From Paramicrobacterium humi (GTDB lineage Bacteria; Actinomycetota; Actinomycetes; Actinomycetales; Microbacteriaceae): a DNA stretch of 64,000 bases. Positions 42,898-50,204 of the stretch are shown here, piece by piece. The position numbers and the translations under genes are program-made. The stretch is taken from the NCBI RefSeq assembly GCF_900105715.1, contig NZ_FNRY01000001.1, forward strand, positions 558,001-622,000. The letters are read 5' to 3'. The notes beneath the pieces were generated by a model that did not search any database, was not told where the DNA came from, and saw only the letters and a list, made by a program, of their open reading frames with translations. Numbering within the stretch: position 1 is the stretch's first letter; each line of letters starts with the position of its first letter.

Positions 42898-44101
42898 TGT
42901 CGGCTTTCCGGGTCGAGAGGCTGAGACCGGTCGGCGCGGGTGTTGCGGGAGCAGTCGGGGTCGGATGCCGCAGGCCGGGCGGCCGCGAGCGCGTGGCCCG
43001 CACGGCCGAGACGATCGCAAACAGCAGGAAGAGCACGATCGCGGCGACGTTGCCGATGCCGCCCGCCTGCACGAGAGCATCCGAGCCGCGCGCGTCGCCG
43101 ATGAGCCGAACGGCGATCGAGAGCTGGAGCACGGCGGCCGGGAGGTAGAACTCGGGGCGGTAGGGCAGCGCGACGCGCAGCACAGCCGGGAGGATGACCG
43201 AGGCGTGCGCCATGATCATCGACATCACGAAGCCGAGAAGAACCGCGTGCGTGACCGCGTCGTAGGCTGCCGATGCGCCGGGCGGGCCGCCGACGAGCCA
43301 GATCGCGCCCGCGACGCCGAGCCACAGGTAGCCGCTCAGCAGGCACGCCGCCATGAAGCGAGCCGCTCCAGTCGCGCTGATCGTCGCGCGGGCGACGTCG
43401 ACGGCGAGCAGCCAGCCGACCAGGGCGAGAAGAGCGGCGCCGAGAAGCGGATACCCGGCCGGCGGCCAGATGACGGTGGCGAGCGAGAGGGCGGCGACGA
43501 TGATCGAGAGTCCGAGGCCGACCGCTTCGCCGCGCGCCGTGAGCCCGCCCACACGGCCGAGCTCGATGCGCTCCCCCACGATCGTGAGCACGAGGAACAT
43601 CTCGGCGATCGGCACGAAACTCGCAAACGGCACGCCGGAGAGCCACAAGAGGCCGGCGAGGAGTCCGCACACGGCGCCGAGCACTTGCACGCTCGTGGCG
43701 ATCGCCTGCTGCCGCGTCCAGATCACCCGGTAGATGGCGAGAACGACGAGGAAGCCGAGCACGATGGCGGCGCGTCCGACGGTGCTGGGCAGAGGCGTGA
43801 GCAGGCTGAGGGCGCCGAGGCTCAGCAGGAGAGGCGCCGCGAAGGCCCACGCTCGCCGGATCGCGACCGCGCGCTCGAGCACGACGAGAGAGCCGACGAA
43901 CCCGAACACCATGGCGGGCGCGTGGATCTCTGTGAGTCGAGCGGCGGCGTCCGCGCCGAGAACGCCGAGTCGCGCGAGCCCCGCTGTCATGCCGACGATC
44001 AGAGCGACGCCGCCCGGCAGGAGGAAGAGCAGACGAATGACGCGCACGCGCGCGGCAGAGGGTCCGCGCCCGGCGATCGAGGATCCCTTGGGCGACTGCA
44101 C
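42884..44101 (-). CDS. NnrS-like 11-12-helix membrane protein
   Basis: A 405-residue hydrophobic protein whose layout matches the membrane half of the fusion protein downstream: about 11-12 helices with the conserved ARLTEIHAPAMVFGFVGSLV and AVTHAVLLGFVMSMIMAHA segments, which place His residues inside helices. NnrS-type proteins bind heme and copper and help cells cope with nitric oxide. The gene overlaps the NirK fusion by 14 bp, so it is made with it. The GTG start has no binding site but has TACTCT six bases upstream, as in leaderless mRNAs. A Pro/Thr-rich tail ends the protein. Confidence 0.82.
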   Translation of the reverse strand: MQSPKGSSIAGRGPSAARVRVIRLLFLLPGGVALIVGMTAGLARLGVLGADAAARLTEIHAPAMVFGFVGSLVVLERAVAIRRAWAFAAPLLLSLGALSLLTPLPSTVGRAAIVLGFLVVLAIYRVIWTRQQAIATSVQVLGAVCGLLAGLLWLSGVPFASFVPIAEMFLVLTIVGERIELGRVGGLTARGEAVGLGLSIIVAALSLATVIWPPAGYPLLGAALLALVGWLLAVDVARATISATGAARFMAACLLSGYLWLGVAGAIWLVGGPPGASAAYDAVTHAVLLGFVMSMIMAHASVILPAVLRVALPYRPEFYLPAAVLQLSIAVRLIGDARGSDALVQAGGIGNVAAIVLFLLFAIVSAVRATRSRPPGLRHPTPTAPATPAPTGLSLSTRKADNAKP

Positions 44102-44138
44102 AACTCTAGAGTACCGCTCGTTTCTACGACGCGTAGAA
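44102..44138 (-). promoter_or_regulatory. Promoter and palindromic site of the nitrite reductase operon
   Basis: TTCTACG and CGTAGAA (44122-44138) are perfect inverted 7-mers with a 3-base spacer. On the minus strand they lie 8 bases upstream of TACTCT (44113-44108), a TANNNT -10, which ends 6 bases before the GTG. The palindrome would be centred near -29, where a repressor blocks RNA polymerase. A nitric oxide or redox regulator is plausible but the motif is not one I recognise. Confidence 0.6.
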
Positions 44139-44167
44139 GAGTGGGCGGGGACTATTCAGTCAGAGAG

Positions 44168-44202
44168 AAGGGGTCGTGACCGACTACCGGTCACGACCCC
44201 TT
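44168..44202 (-). terminator. Terminator after the YceI-like gene
   Basis: A perfect 15-bp stem (AAGGGGTCGTGACCG and its complement) closes a 5-base loop. On the minus strand it starts 18 bp after the YceI stop and is followed by CTCTCTGACT, a modest pyrimidine run. It separates YceI from the nitrite reductase operon. Confidence 0.85.
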
Positions 44203-44220
44203 GTGCGGTTTGGGGGAAGA

Positions 44221-44778
44221 CTACGCCTGGAGCGTGAACTGCAGGTCGAGCTCGACGGTGACCTTCTCACCGAGCGTGAAGCCGCCGGCCTCGAGCGCCG
44301 CGTTCCAGTTGACGCCGAAGTCCATGCGGTTGATGACGGTCGTCGCCTCGAGGGCGGCCTTGGTCTGGCCGTAGCCGTCGACGATGACACCGCCGAACTC
44401 GCCCTTCAGGGTGACGGGCTTGGTGACGCCGCGCAGCGTGAGCTCGCCCTCGATCGTGACGTCGTCGCCGTCGACCTCGTACGAGGTGGAGCGGAACGTC
44501 ATGGTCGGGAACTCGTCGACCTTGAAGAAGTCATTCGTGCGCAGGTGGTTGTCGCGGTCGGCCTGGTTCGTGTTGACCGAGGAGACGTCGATTGTCGCCT
44601 CGACGGTCGTGTCAGCGGGGTTCTCGGCCGTGACGACGGTGGCGTCGACGACGTCGAAGGTTCCGCGGACCTTGCTGATCATGAGGTGCTTGACGCTGAA
44701 GGCGACCTTCGAGTGCGTGGGGTCGAGCTTCCAGGTGCCGGCAACGTACTGGGGGTGAACGAGTGTGTTTTCAGTCAT
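44221..44778 (-). CDS. YceI-family lipocalin-like protein
   Basis: A 185-residue YceI-type protein. The family core is clear: GTWKLDPTHSKVAFSVKHL, FDVVDATVV, DNHLRTNDFFKVDEFPTMTF and TLRGVTKPVTL. YceI proteins form a beta barrel that binds isoprenoid-like or other lipophilic molecules. No signal peptide is present, so it is cytoplasmic here. The ATG at 44776-44778 has no ribosome binding site; TTGCAT ends 6 bases upstream, so a leaderless transcript is possible. Confidence 0.93.
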   Translation of the reverse strand: MTENTLVHPQYVAGTWKLDPTHSKVAFSVKHLMISKVRGTFDVVDATVVTAENPADTTVEATIDVSSVNTNQADRDNHLRTNDFFKVDEFPTMTFRSTSYEVDGDDVTIEGELTLRGVTKPVTLKGEFGGVIVDGYGQTKAALEATTVINRMDFGVNWNAALEAGGFTLGEKVTVELDLQFTLQA

Positions 44779-44855
44779 GTGTCTATGCAACCGCATGCAA
44801 TTTCAATCTATTCCTTGCCGCGACAACTTTTTTCGAGATTTATCCGGCGCGGCTC

Positions 44856-45890
44856 TCAGCCCAGCAGAAGCACCCCTGAGAGCGCGATTGCCGCGACCAC
44901 GATGGTGCTGCACAAAGCGAGAAGGAACGGTTTCGGTCCCACGCGAATGAGGCTCCGGATCCTCACTCCCGCGCCGAGGGCGAACATCGCGGCCGACAGC
45001 AGAGCGGTCTGCACGACGGATGCCGCACCGAGCACTCCCGCCGGCACGATGCCCGTCGATCTCACGAGCACCATCGCGATGAAGCCGGCGACGAACAGAG
45101 GAATGATCGGCGGCCGCTTCCCCACGGAGGCGGCCGATTGACGGCGACGGATGCCGCTGATGACGGCCATGACGGGTGCGAGCATGAGCACGCGCGCGAG
45201 CTTGACGATGACGGCGACACCGAGCGCGCCGCTTCCGATGATGCCGCCGGCCGCGACGACTTGGGCGACTTCGTGGATGGAGCCTCCCGCCCACAGGCCA
45301 GCGTCGTGAGCTGCGAGCCCCATGGCGCCGGCGACGAGCGGCACGGCGGGGATCATCAGGGTTCCGAAGAGAACGACGAGCGCGATGGCCGTGACGACCT
45401 CCTCGTCGTCGTCCGTCTCGATGACGCCGTCGACCGCGGCGACCGCTGCGGCACCGCAGATCGAGAAGCCGCACGCGATGAGCAGCCGCTGGGTGGCGCT
45501 GATCCCGAGCCATTTTCCGATGAGCATGGTGGCGGTGATGCCGCCGGCGACGATGAGGATCACGACGATGATCATTCCGACGCCGAGCCCGAGTATGTCC
45601 CCGAGCACGAGCTGCAGCCCGAGGAGCACGACTCCGAGCCGCAGCAGCTTCTTTGCGGCGTAAGCGAGCCCGGCTTCGAACACCCCGGGGATCGGCGCGA
45701 GGTTGCGCAACAGCACCCCGAGGACGATGGCGACGAGCAGCGCGCTCACCGTCGGCAGGAAGCGGTTGATCATGAGGGATGCCGCTACGGCGAGCGCGCA
45801 GAGGCCAAGGCCGGGAAGGACGGCGCGCGCGGACGCCAGGAGGGCGCCGGTTCGGGGACGGGATCGGGTCAGGGGTTCGTCGACGGTCAT
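44856..45890 (-). CDS. YeiH/UPF0324-family putative sulfate exporter
   Basis: A 344-residue membrane protein with about ten helices. Family segments are LLVAIVLGVLLRNLAP, AAKKLLRLGVVLLGLQL, IACGFSICGAAAVAAV and GLWAGGSIHEVAQVVAAG. The function of the family is unproven; some annotations call it a sulfate exporter. The ATG at 45888-45890 has GGGAG nearby; frames further upstream run through the LysR operator. It is divergent from a LysR gene, the same pairing as yeiE-yeiH in enterobacteria. Confidence 0.9.
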   Translation of the reverse strand: MTVDEPLTRSRPRTGALLASARAVLPGLGLCALAVAASLMINRFLPTVSALLVAIVLGVLLRNLAPIPGVFEAGLAYAAKKLLRLGVVLLGLQLVLGDILGLGVGMIIVVILIVAGGITATMLIGKWLGISATQRLLIACGFSICGAAAVAAVDGVIETDDDEEVVTAIALVVLFGTLMIPAVPLVAGAMGLAAHDAGLWAGGSIHEVAQVVAAGGIIGSGALGVAVIVKLARVLMLAPVMAVISGIRRRQSAASVGKRPPIIPLFVAGFIAMVLVRSTGIVPAGVLGAASVVQTALLSAAMFALGAGVRIRSLIRVGPKPFLLALCSTIVVAAIALSGVLLLG

Positions 45891-45945
45891 TCTCCCACTG
45901 TTGCGTTGGCGGTCGCCGTCGAGAACAACGATTCGGGCATGCAGG

Positions 45946-45962
45946 CATATCATCGTGATATG
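45946..45962. promoter_or_regulatory. LysR-type palindrome between yeiH-like and lysR
   Basis: CATATCA-TCG-TGATATG is a perfect 17-bp palindrome that contains a T-N11-A core. It lies 55 bp from the YeiH start and overlaps the likely ATG of the LysR gene (45960), so it could mediate both autorepression and control of the transporter. Confidence 0.6.
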
Positions 45963-46856
45963 GCTTCTGGACTGCCGGATCTCCCGGGGCTCGCCCTGCT
46001 GTGCGCCGTCGCGGAGCATGGCAGCCTCACTGCGGCTGCGGCCAGCCTCGGCACGGCGCAGCCGAACGCGTCGCGAACGATGACTCGACTCGAGGCCGAC
46101 CTCGGTTTGCGGCTGCTTGACCGAGGTCCGCGCGGATCGGCTCTCACCGCGCAGGGCGTCCTCGTCGCCGAATGGGCGGCCGACACGCTCGACGCTGCCC
46201 GGCGGTTCCGCTCAGCGACCGAGAGCCTCCGCGGCGAGCGAGCGTCGTCGTTCACGGTGTCGTCGAGCCAGACGGTGGCGGAGGCCCTCATGCCGCAGTG
46301 GCTCGCCGCGCTGCGAGCGGAGCGCCCGGACCTCGATATCCGCCTGCACGTGGGCAACTCGGTCGACGTGTGTGAACGCGTATGCGCGGGGACGAGCGAT
46401 GTCGGGTTCATCGAATCTCCTCGTGCGCGCGGCGGCCTGCGATCGGTTGACGTCACCGGTGACAGCCTCGTCATCGTCGTGGCGCCTGCCCACCCCTGGG
46501 CCGACCGGAAGCGACCGGTGACAGCGGCGGAACTCGCTCGGACGCCCCTCATCGTGCGCGAGTCCGGCTCTGGCACCCGCACCACGCTCGACACGGCGCT
46601 GAACGGCATCGATCGGGCCAAGCCCGCGTTGGAGCTTGACAGCAACGCCGCGGTGCGCGTCAGCGTCGCGTCCGGAGCAGGCGTCGCCGTGTTGAGCGAG
46701 CTCGCCGTCGCATCTGCCGTGCGGGCCGGGGAACTCGTCGTCGTTCCCACGGCTCTCGAGCTCCCGCGTCGCATTCGAGCCGTCCGTCTTCCCGGCGCTG
46801 TCCGCGCGGAAGCAGAAGCTCTCGTCGCCATCGCTCGTCGCGACCGCCGATTCTGA
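45960..46856 (+). CDS. LysR-family transcriptional regulator
   Basis: A 298-residue regulator. The N-terminal winged helix (GLALLCAVAEHGSLTAAAAS, then QPNASRTMTRLEADLGLRLL) is followed by a two-lobe ligand-binding domain with FTVSSSQTVAEALMP and GTSDVGFIE. An ATG seven codons upstream (45939) is an alternative; neither has a good binding site. It is divergent from the YeiH-like gene and probably controls it in response to a small anion. Confidence 0.92.
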   Translation: MASGLPDLPGLALLCAVAEHGSLTAAAASLGTAQPNASRTMTRLEADLGLRLLDRGPRGSALTAQGVLVAEWAADTLDAARRFRSATESLRGERASSFTVSSSQTVAEALMPQWLAALRAERPDLDIRLHVGNSVDVCERVCAGTSDVGFIESPRARGGLRSVDVTGDSLVIVVAPAHPWADRKRPVTAAELARTPLIVRESGSGTRTTLDTALNGIDRAKPALELDSNAAVRVSVASGAGVAVLSELAVASAVRAGELVVVPTALELPRRIRAVRLPGAVRAEAEALVAIARRDRRF

Positions 46857-46901
46857 CACCCGCCCCTCCGCGTGGTTCGCTCGCGGGAGTAGTCTGCCGC
46901 C

Positions 46902-47587
46902 ATGTCACACGATGCATCGGCCGGACTCGACGCCTACATCACATTGCCGACAGCTCCCGTTCGTGGTGGGGTCATCGTCGTCCACGAGATCTGGGGATTG
47001 CAGGATCACACCCGGGACGTCGCGGACCGTTTCGCCGCGGAGGGTTATGCGGTTCTGGCACCCGACGTGCTCTCGCACGCCGGAATCGACACGGCGACGG
47101 GGGCGGAGCTGCAGCGGCTGAGCTTCGAGGCATCCGAAGAAGAACGCTCGCGCGAGCAGCCGCGGCTTCGCGAGGCCTTCTCGACCGCATCGCGGGCGTG
47201 GACGGGCGCATCGCCGTCGTCGGCTTCTGCTTCGGCGGCAGTCTGGCGTTCCAGCTCGCTGCCGCCGACGATCGGGTCCGCGCCGCCGTCCCGTTCTACG
47301 GCTCGGCGCCCGACCGTGACGCGCTCGAACGCACAACGGGGAGCATTCTCGCCCTCTACGGAGAACAGGACGAGCGGCTCATGGCGCAGCTGCCGCAGCT
47401 GAAGGCCGACGCGCAGGCTGTTGGAGCCGATCTCGATACCGTCGTCTATCCCGGTGCGCGGCACGCCTTCTTCAACGACACGAACGCTGTCACCTACAAC
47501 GCGGATGCCGCCACGGACGCGTACTCGCGAGTGCTCGCGTTCCTCGAGCGGGCCTTCGAGGAACGCACCCTGCACGTCGGCCCGTAG
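46902..47587 (+). pseudogene. Dienelactone hydrolase family gene, frameshifted
   Basis: Two frames are needed for one dienelactone hydrolase-like protein. Frame 1 (46902 to about 47170) gives GGVIVVHEIWGLQDHTRDVA and RFAAEGYAVLAPDVLSHAG. Frame 2 (from about 47174) gives GLLDRIAGVDGRIAVVGFCF with the nucleophile Cys, then AVPFYGSAPDR, ALYGEQDERL and YPGARHAFFND with the Asp and His of the triad. The frame changes near 47165-47195, and the product is about 15 residues shorter than usual for the family, so a small deletion rather than one base is likely. No in-frame start with a good site exists for the second part. Confidence 0.75.
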
Positions 47588-47709
47588 CCGTTGCTCGGTG
47601 GCGGCGCGGCGTCGTCACACCGGCTCGCCGCCTCGCTGACCTGTGAGCCGGCTATGCGTCGATAGGGTCGAAAGCACCGGATCTGTTCGAGTGAACGAAG
47701 GAGTTCCTG

Positions 47710-49083
47710 ATGTCGACCGCCCCACCCCAAGAGACGAGCACGTCACGGCGCAGCGTGATGAGGCCGGTGAACCGGTTCCTCGAGCGCTGGATTCCCTCGG
47801 CTCTGACGTTCGCCATCGTCCTGACGATAATCGTGGCGATCCTGGCCATGACGCTCACGCCGTCGAGCCCCGTCGATGTCGTCAAGGGCTGGGGCGACGG
47901 GCTGGCCGGACTCCTCGCCTTCATGACGCAGATGTGTCTGATCCTGCTGCTGGGTTACATGCTCGCCAACACCCGACCCGTGCGGAAGCTGCTGGGCTGG
48001 CTCGCGCGCCTGCCATCGACGCCCGGCATGGCGTACGTCTTCGTCTTCGTCATCGGCGCGGTCGCGAGCCTCATCACGTGGGGTCTCGGACTCATCGTCG
48101 GGACGCTCCTCGCACGTGAGATCGCCGTCGAGGGACGCAAGCGCGGTATGAAGGTGCACTTCCCGCTGCTCGTCGCCGCCGGTTACTCGGGATTCGTCGT
48201 GTGGCACATGGGCTACTCCGGCTCGGGTCCGCTCACGGCGGCCACACCCGACTCGTTCCTGGCTGAAAGCCTTGGCGGCACCGTTGTTCCCGTCACCGAG
48301 ACCACCTTCTCGTCGTGGAACATGCTCGCCGCGCTCGGCGTCATCGTCGTCTGCGGCCTGCTGTTCTTCCTCATCCGGCCGAAGAACGGCGATCCCATCT
48401 ACGAGCTGCCGGCGAGTGTCGGCTCAGAGGCCGCCGATGAGGTCGACGAGGAGATCGTCACGCCGGCCGACCGCATCGACGCGTCACGCATCCTGACTCT
48501 CGTCCTGGGCCTCGGCCTCGTCGCCTACCTCATCGTGCACTTTGTGCAGGGCGGAACGCTCACTCTCGACATCGTGAACTGGTCGTTCCTCGCGCTCATC
48601 CTGCTGCTCGTACGCAATCCGTTCGAGCTCATCCACCTGACGAAGAAGGCCGCCTCGAACGTCGGCGAGATCCTTCTGCAGTTCCCGCTCTATGCCGGAA
48701 TCCTCGGCATCATGGCGTCGTCGGGGCTCATCAAGATGTTCTCCGACGCGTTCGTGTCGATCTCCACGCCCACGACCTTCGGCGTGCTGGCCCTGCTGTC
48801 GGCGGGCATCGTCAACTTCTTCGTGCCCTCGGGCGGCGGCCAGTTCGCCGTTCAGGGGCCGATCATGATCGATGCGGCGCATCAGCTCGGCATCGACCCC
48901 TCCGTCGCGATCATGGCGGTCGCCTACGGCGACCAGTGGACGAACATGATCCAGCCGTTCTGGGCGCTCCCTGTGCTCGCGATAGCGGGGCTGAAGATGC
49001 GCGACATCCTCGGCTACACATTCGTCACCCTGCTCGGCTCCGGTGTCGTGATGGCAGCGGTGCTGCTGATCATCAGCCTCTGA
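47710..49083 (+). CDS. AtoE-family short-chain fatty acid transporter
   Basis: A 457-residue transporter with about 12 helices. The AtoE pattern is seen in LILLLGYMLANTRPVRKLLG, SLITWGLGLIVGTLLAREIA, VAAGYSGFVVWHMGYSGSG and GIVNFFVPSGGGQFAVQGPI, followed by WTNMIQPFWALPVLAIAGL. Members import short-chain fatty acids such as acetoacetate or butyrate. AAGGAG precedes the ATG at good spacing. It is a single gene, and the terminator at 49099-49133 follows. Confidence 0.9.
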   Translation: MSTAPPQETSTSRRSVMRPVNRFLERWIPSALTFAIVLTIIVAILAMTLTPSSPVDVVKGWGDGLAGLLAFMTQMCLILLLGYMLANTRPVRKLLGWLARLPSTPGMAYVFVFVIGAVASLITWGLGLIVGTLLAREIAVEGRKRGMKVHFPLLVAAGYSGFVVWHMGYSGSGPLTAATPDSFLAESLGGTVVPVTETTFSSWNMLAALGVIVVCGLLFFLIRPKNGDPIYELPASVGSEAADEVDEEIVTPADRIDASRILTLVLGLGLVAYLIVHFVQGGTLTLDIVNWSFLALILLLVRNPFELIHLTKKAASNVGEILLQFPLYAGILGIMASSGLIKMFSDAFVSISTPTTFGVLALLSAGIVNFFVPSGGGQFAVQGPIMIDAAHQLGIDPSVAIMAVAYGDQWTNMIQPFWALPVLAIAGLKMRDILGYTFVTLLGSGVVMAAVLLIISL

Positions 49084-49098
49084 CCCGGCACACGCGAA

Positions 49099-49133
49099 AG
49101 CCCCGGCCGAGAGAAGTTCCTCGGACCGGGGCT
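49099..49133 (+). terminator. Hairpin terminator after AtoE-like gene
   Basis: AGCCCCGG and CCGGGGCT pair, with inner CGAG / CTCG and one mismatch, 15 bp after the transporter stop. No T run follows on the plus strand. It lies just beyond the 3' end of the tRNA-Met gene, so on the minus strand it could also end the tRNA transcript. Confidence 0.65.
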
Positions 49134-49139
49134 GGGCTG

Positions 49140-49213
49140 TAGCAGGAGCGGGACTCGAACCCGCGACCTCACGATTATGAGTCGTGCGCTCTCACCAACT
49201 GAGCTACCCTGCC
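49140..49213 (-). tRNA. tRNA-Met (CAT), elongator type
   Basis: A 74-base cloverleaf. Acceptor GGCAGGG pairs with TCCTGCT using two G-T pairs, the D arm has GCTCAGTTGGTGAGAGC, the anticodon stem ACGAC / GTCGT-type flanks loop TCATAA with anticodon CAT, the T arm is GCGGGTTCGAGTCCCGC and the discriminator is A. The paired first base excludes initiator tRNA. A CAT anticodon could also be tRNA-Ile with modified C34, but the anticodon arm resembles elongator tRNA-Met. No encoded CCA. Confidence 0.92.
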
Positions 49214-49237
49214 GCTCGACGTTCCGAAGAACGTGCG

Positions 49238-49309
<72 letters not shown>

Positions 49310-49341
49310 GACGCCGCCTGCTGGTTCGCAAACGGCAACCG

Positions 49342-50202
49342 CTAAAGAATATCAAACCTTTGAGCGGTTCGTGAACACGGCGCCTGCGCATCAGCGCCGT
49401 CATCGTCGCGCCAATCAAGACGTGCGGCGACAGCATCCGCCGCGCCGCTCGGAAAGCCGTCCCAGCCCGGCTCGAGCACGTCCCGTGCCAGGTCGAAGAG
49501 GCCACGCGCAGCAGATTCGACATCCTGCGCGAGGGCGGCGTCGATCCGCGCCGCAAGCTCGGGGTAACCGCGTTCGAAACGGCGAAGCGGATCGATCTTG
49601 TCGCGCGAGCTCGGCAGCTGCGACGGAATCCGGGCGCGCACCACCCGGGCCAGCAACCCGACAGCCCAGCCGCGCACGAAGTTCGAACCGTTGAGCACCT
49701 CCCCGCGACGTGCACGGCCGACGCCGATCAGGAGCTTCACGAGAACGAGCCGCATGTCGTTCGCGGCACGGTCGTCGGAGGGAGCGGCAAGCCTGTCTGC
49801 TGAGTCTGCGCGCTCCCGCGCTTCCGCGATGATCCGTGCAACACGGCCTTCGCTGTCGTAGACGATCAGGGCGTCATCGGCCACTGCGCCCGTGAGCTCG
49901 TCAGCTGTTGCCGCTGCGAACTCAAGAACGTGGCCATCTGAGTACACGACGACGAAGCCGATATCGCCTTCTCGCCCGAGCAACACGCTGGTCTCGAATC
50001 GTGGAAGCCAGCTCAGGTCACGGCGCACATCGTGCTCGCGGCCCGGTTCGAGGAGCACGAAGAAGTCGTGATCGGACCATTCGTCGCGACGCGTCGCGTC
50101 CGCCGCCGAGCCGAGCAGCACCAACCCGATGACACCGTCGGTCTCTCGGCACGCCTGCTCCAGCTCGTCGCTCAGTCGAGAGAACTCCTCAACGTTCCGC
50201 AT
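49342..50202 (-). CDS. Nucleotidyltransferase-fold protein
   Basis: A 286-residue protein with the polymerase-beta-like nucleotidyltransferase pattern: LVLLGSAADATRRDEWSDHD, where the GS motif is followed by the D-x-D pair (SDHDFF), and a third acidic strand near HVLEFAAA. The C-terminal half is helical (DMRLVLVKLLIGVGRARRGE). Such proteins include aminoglycoside adenylyltransferases and antitoxin-type enzymes; this one cannot be assigned. The ATG lies two bases after the GH13 stop (TGAGCATG), so it is coupled to the sugar operon end. Confidence 0.75.
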   Translation of the reverse strand: MRNVEEFSRLSDELEQACRETDGVIGLVLLGSAADATRRDEWSDHDFFVLLEPGREHDVRRDLSWLPRFETSVLLGREGDIGFVVVYSDGHVLEFAAATADELTGAVADDALIVYDSEGRVARIIAEARERADSADRLAAPSDDRAANDMRLVLVKLLIGVGRARRGEVLNGSNFVRGWAVGLLARVVRARIPSQLPSSRDKIDPLRRFERGYPELAARIDAALAQDVESAARGLFDLARDVLEPGWDGFPSGAADAVAARLDWRDDDGADAQAPCSRTAQRFDIL

Positions 50203-50204
50203 GC

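Noticed and set aside
47198-47587. A stand-alone 129-residue hydrolase
   Set aside because: It lacks the N-terminal third of the fold and any ribosome binding site, and continues the frame-1 protein of 46902, so it is part of one broken gene.
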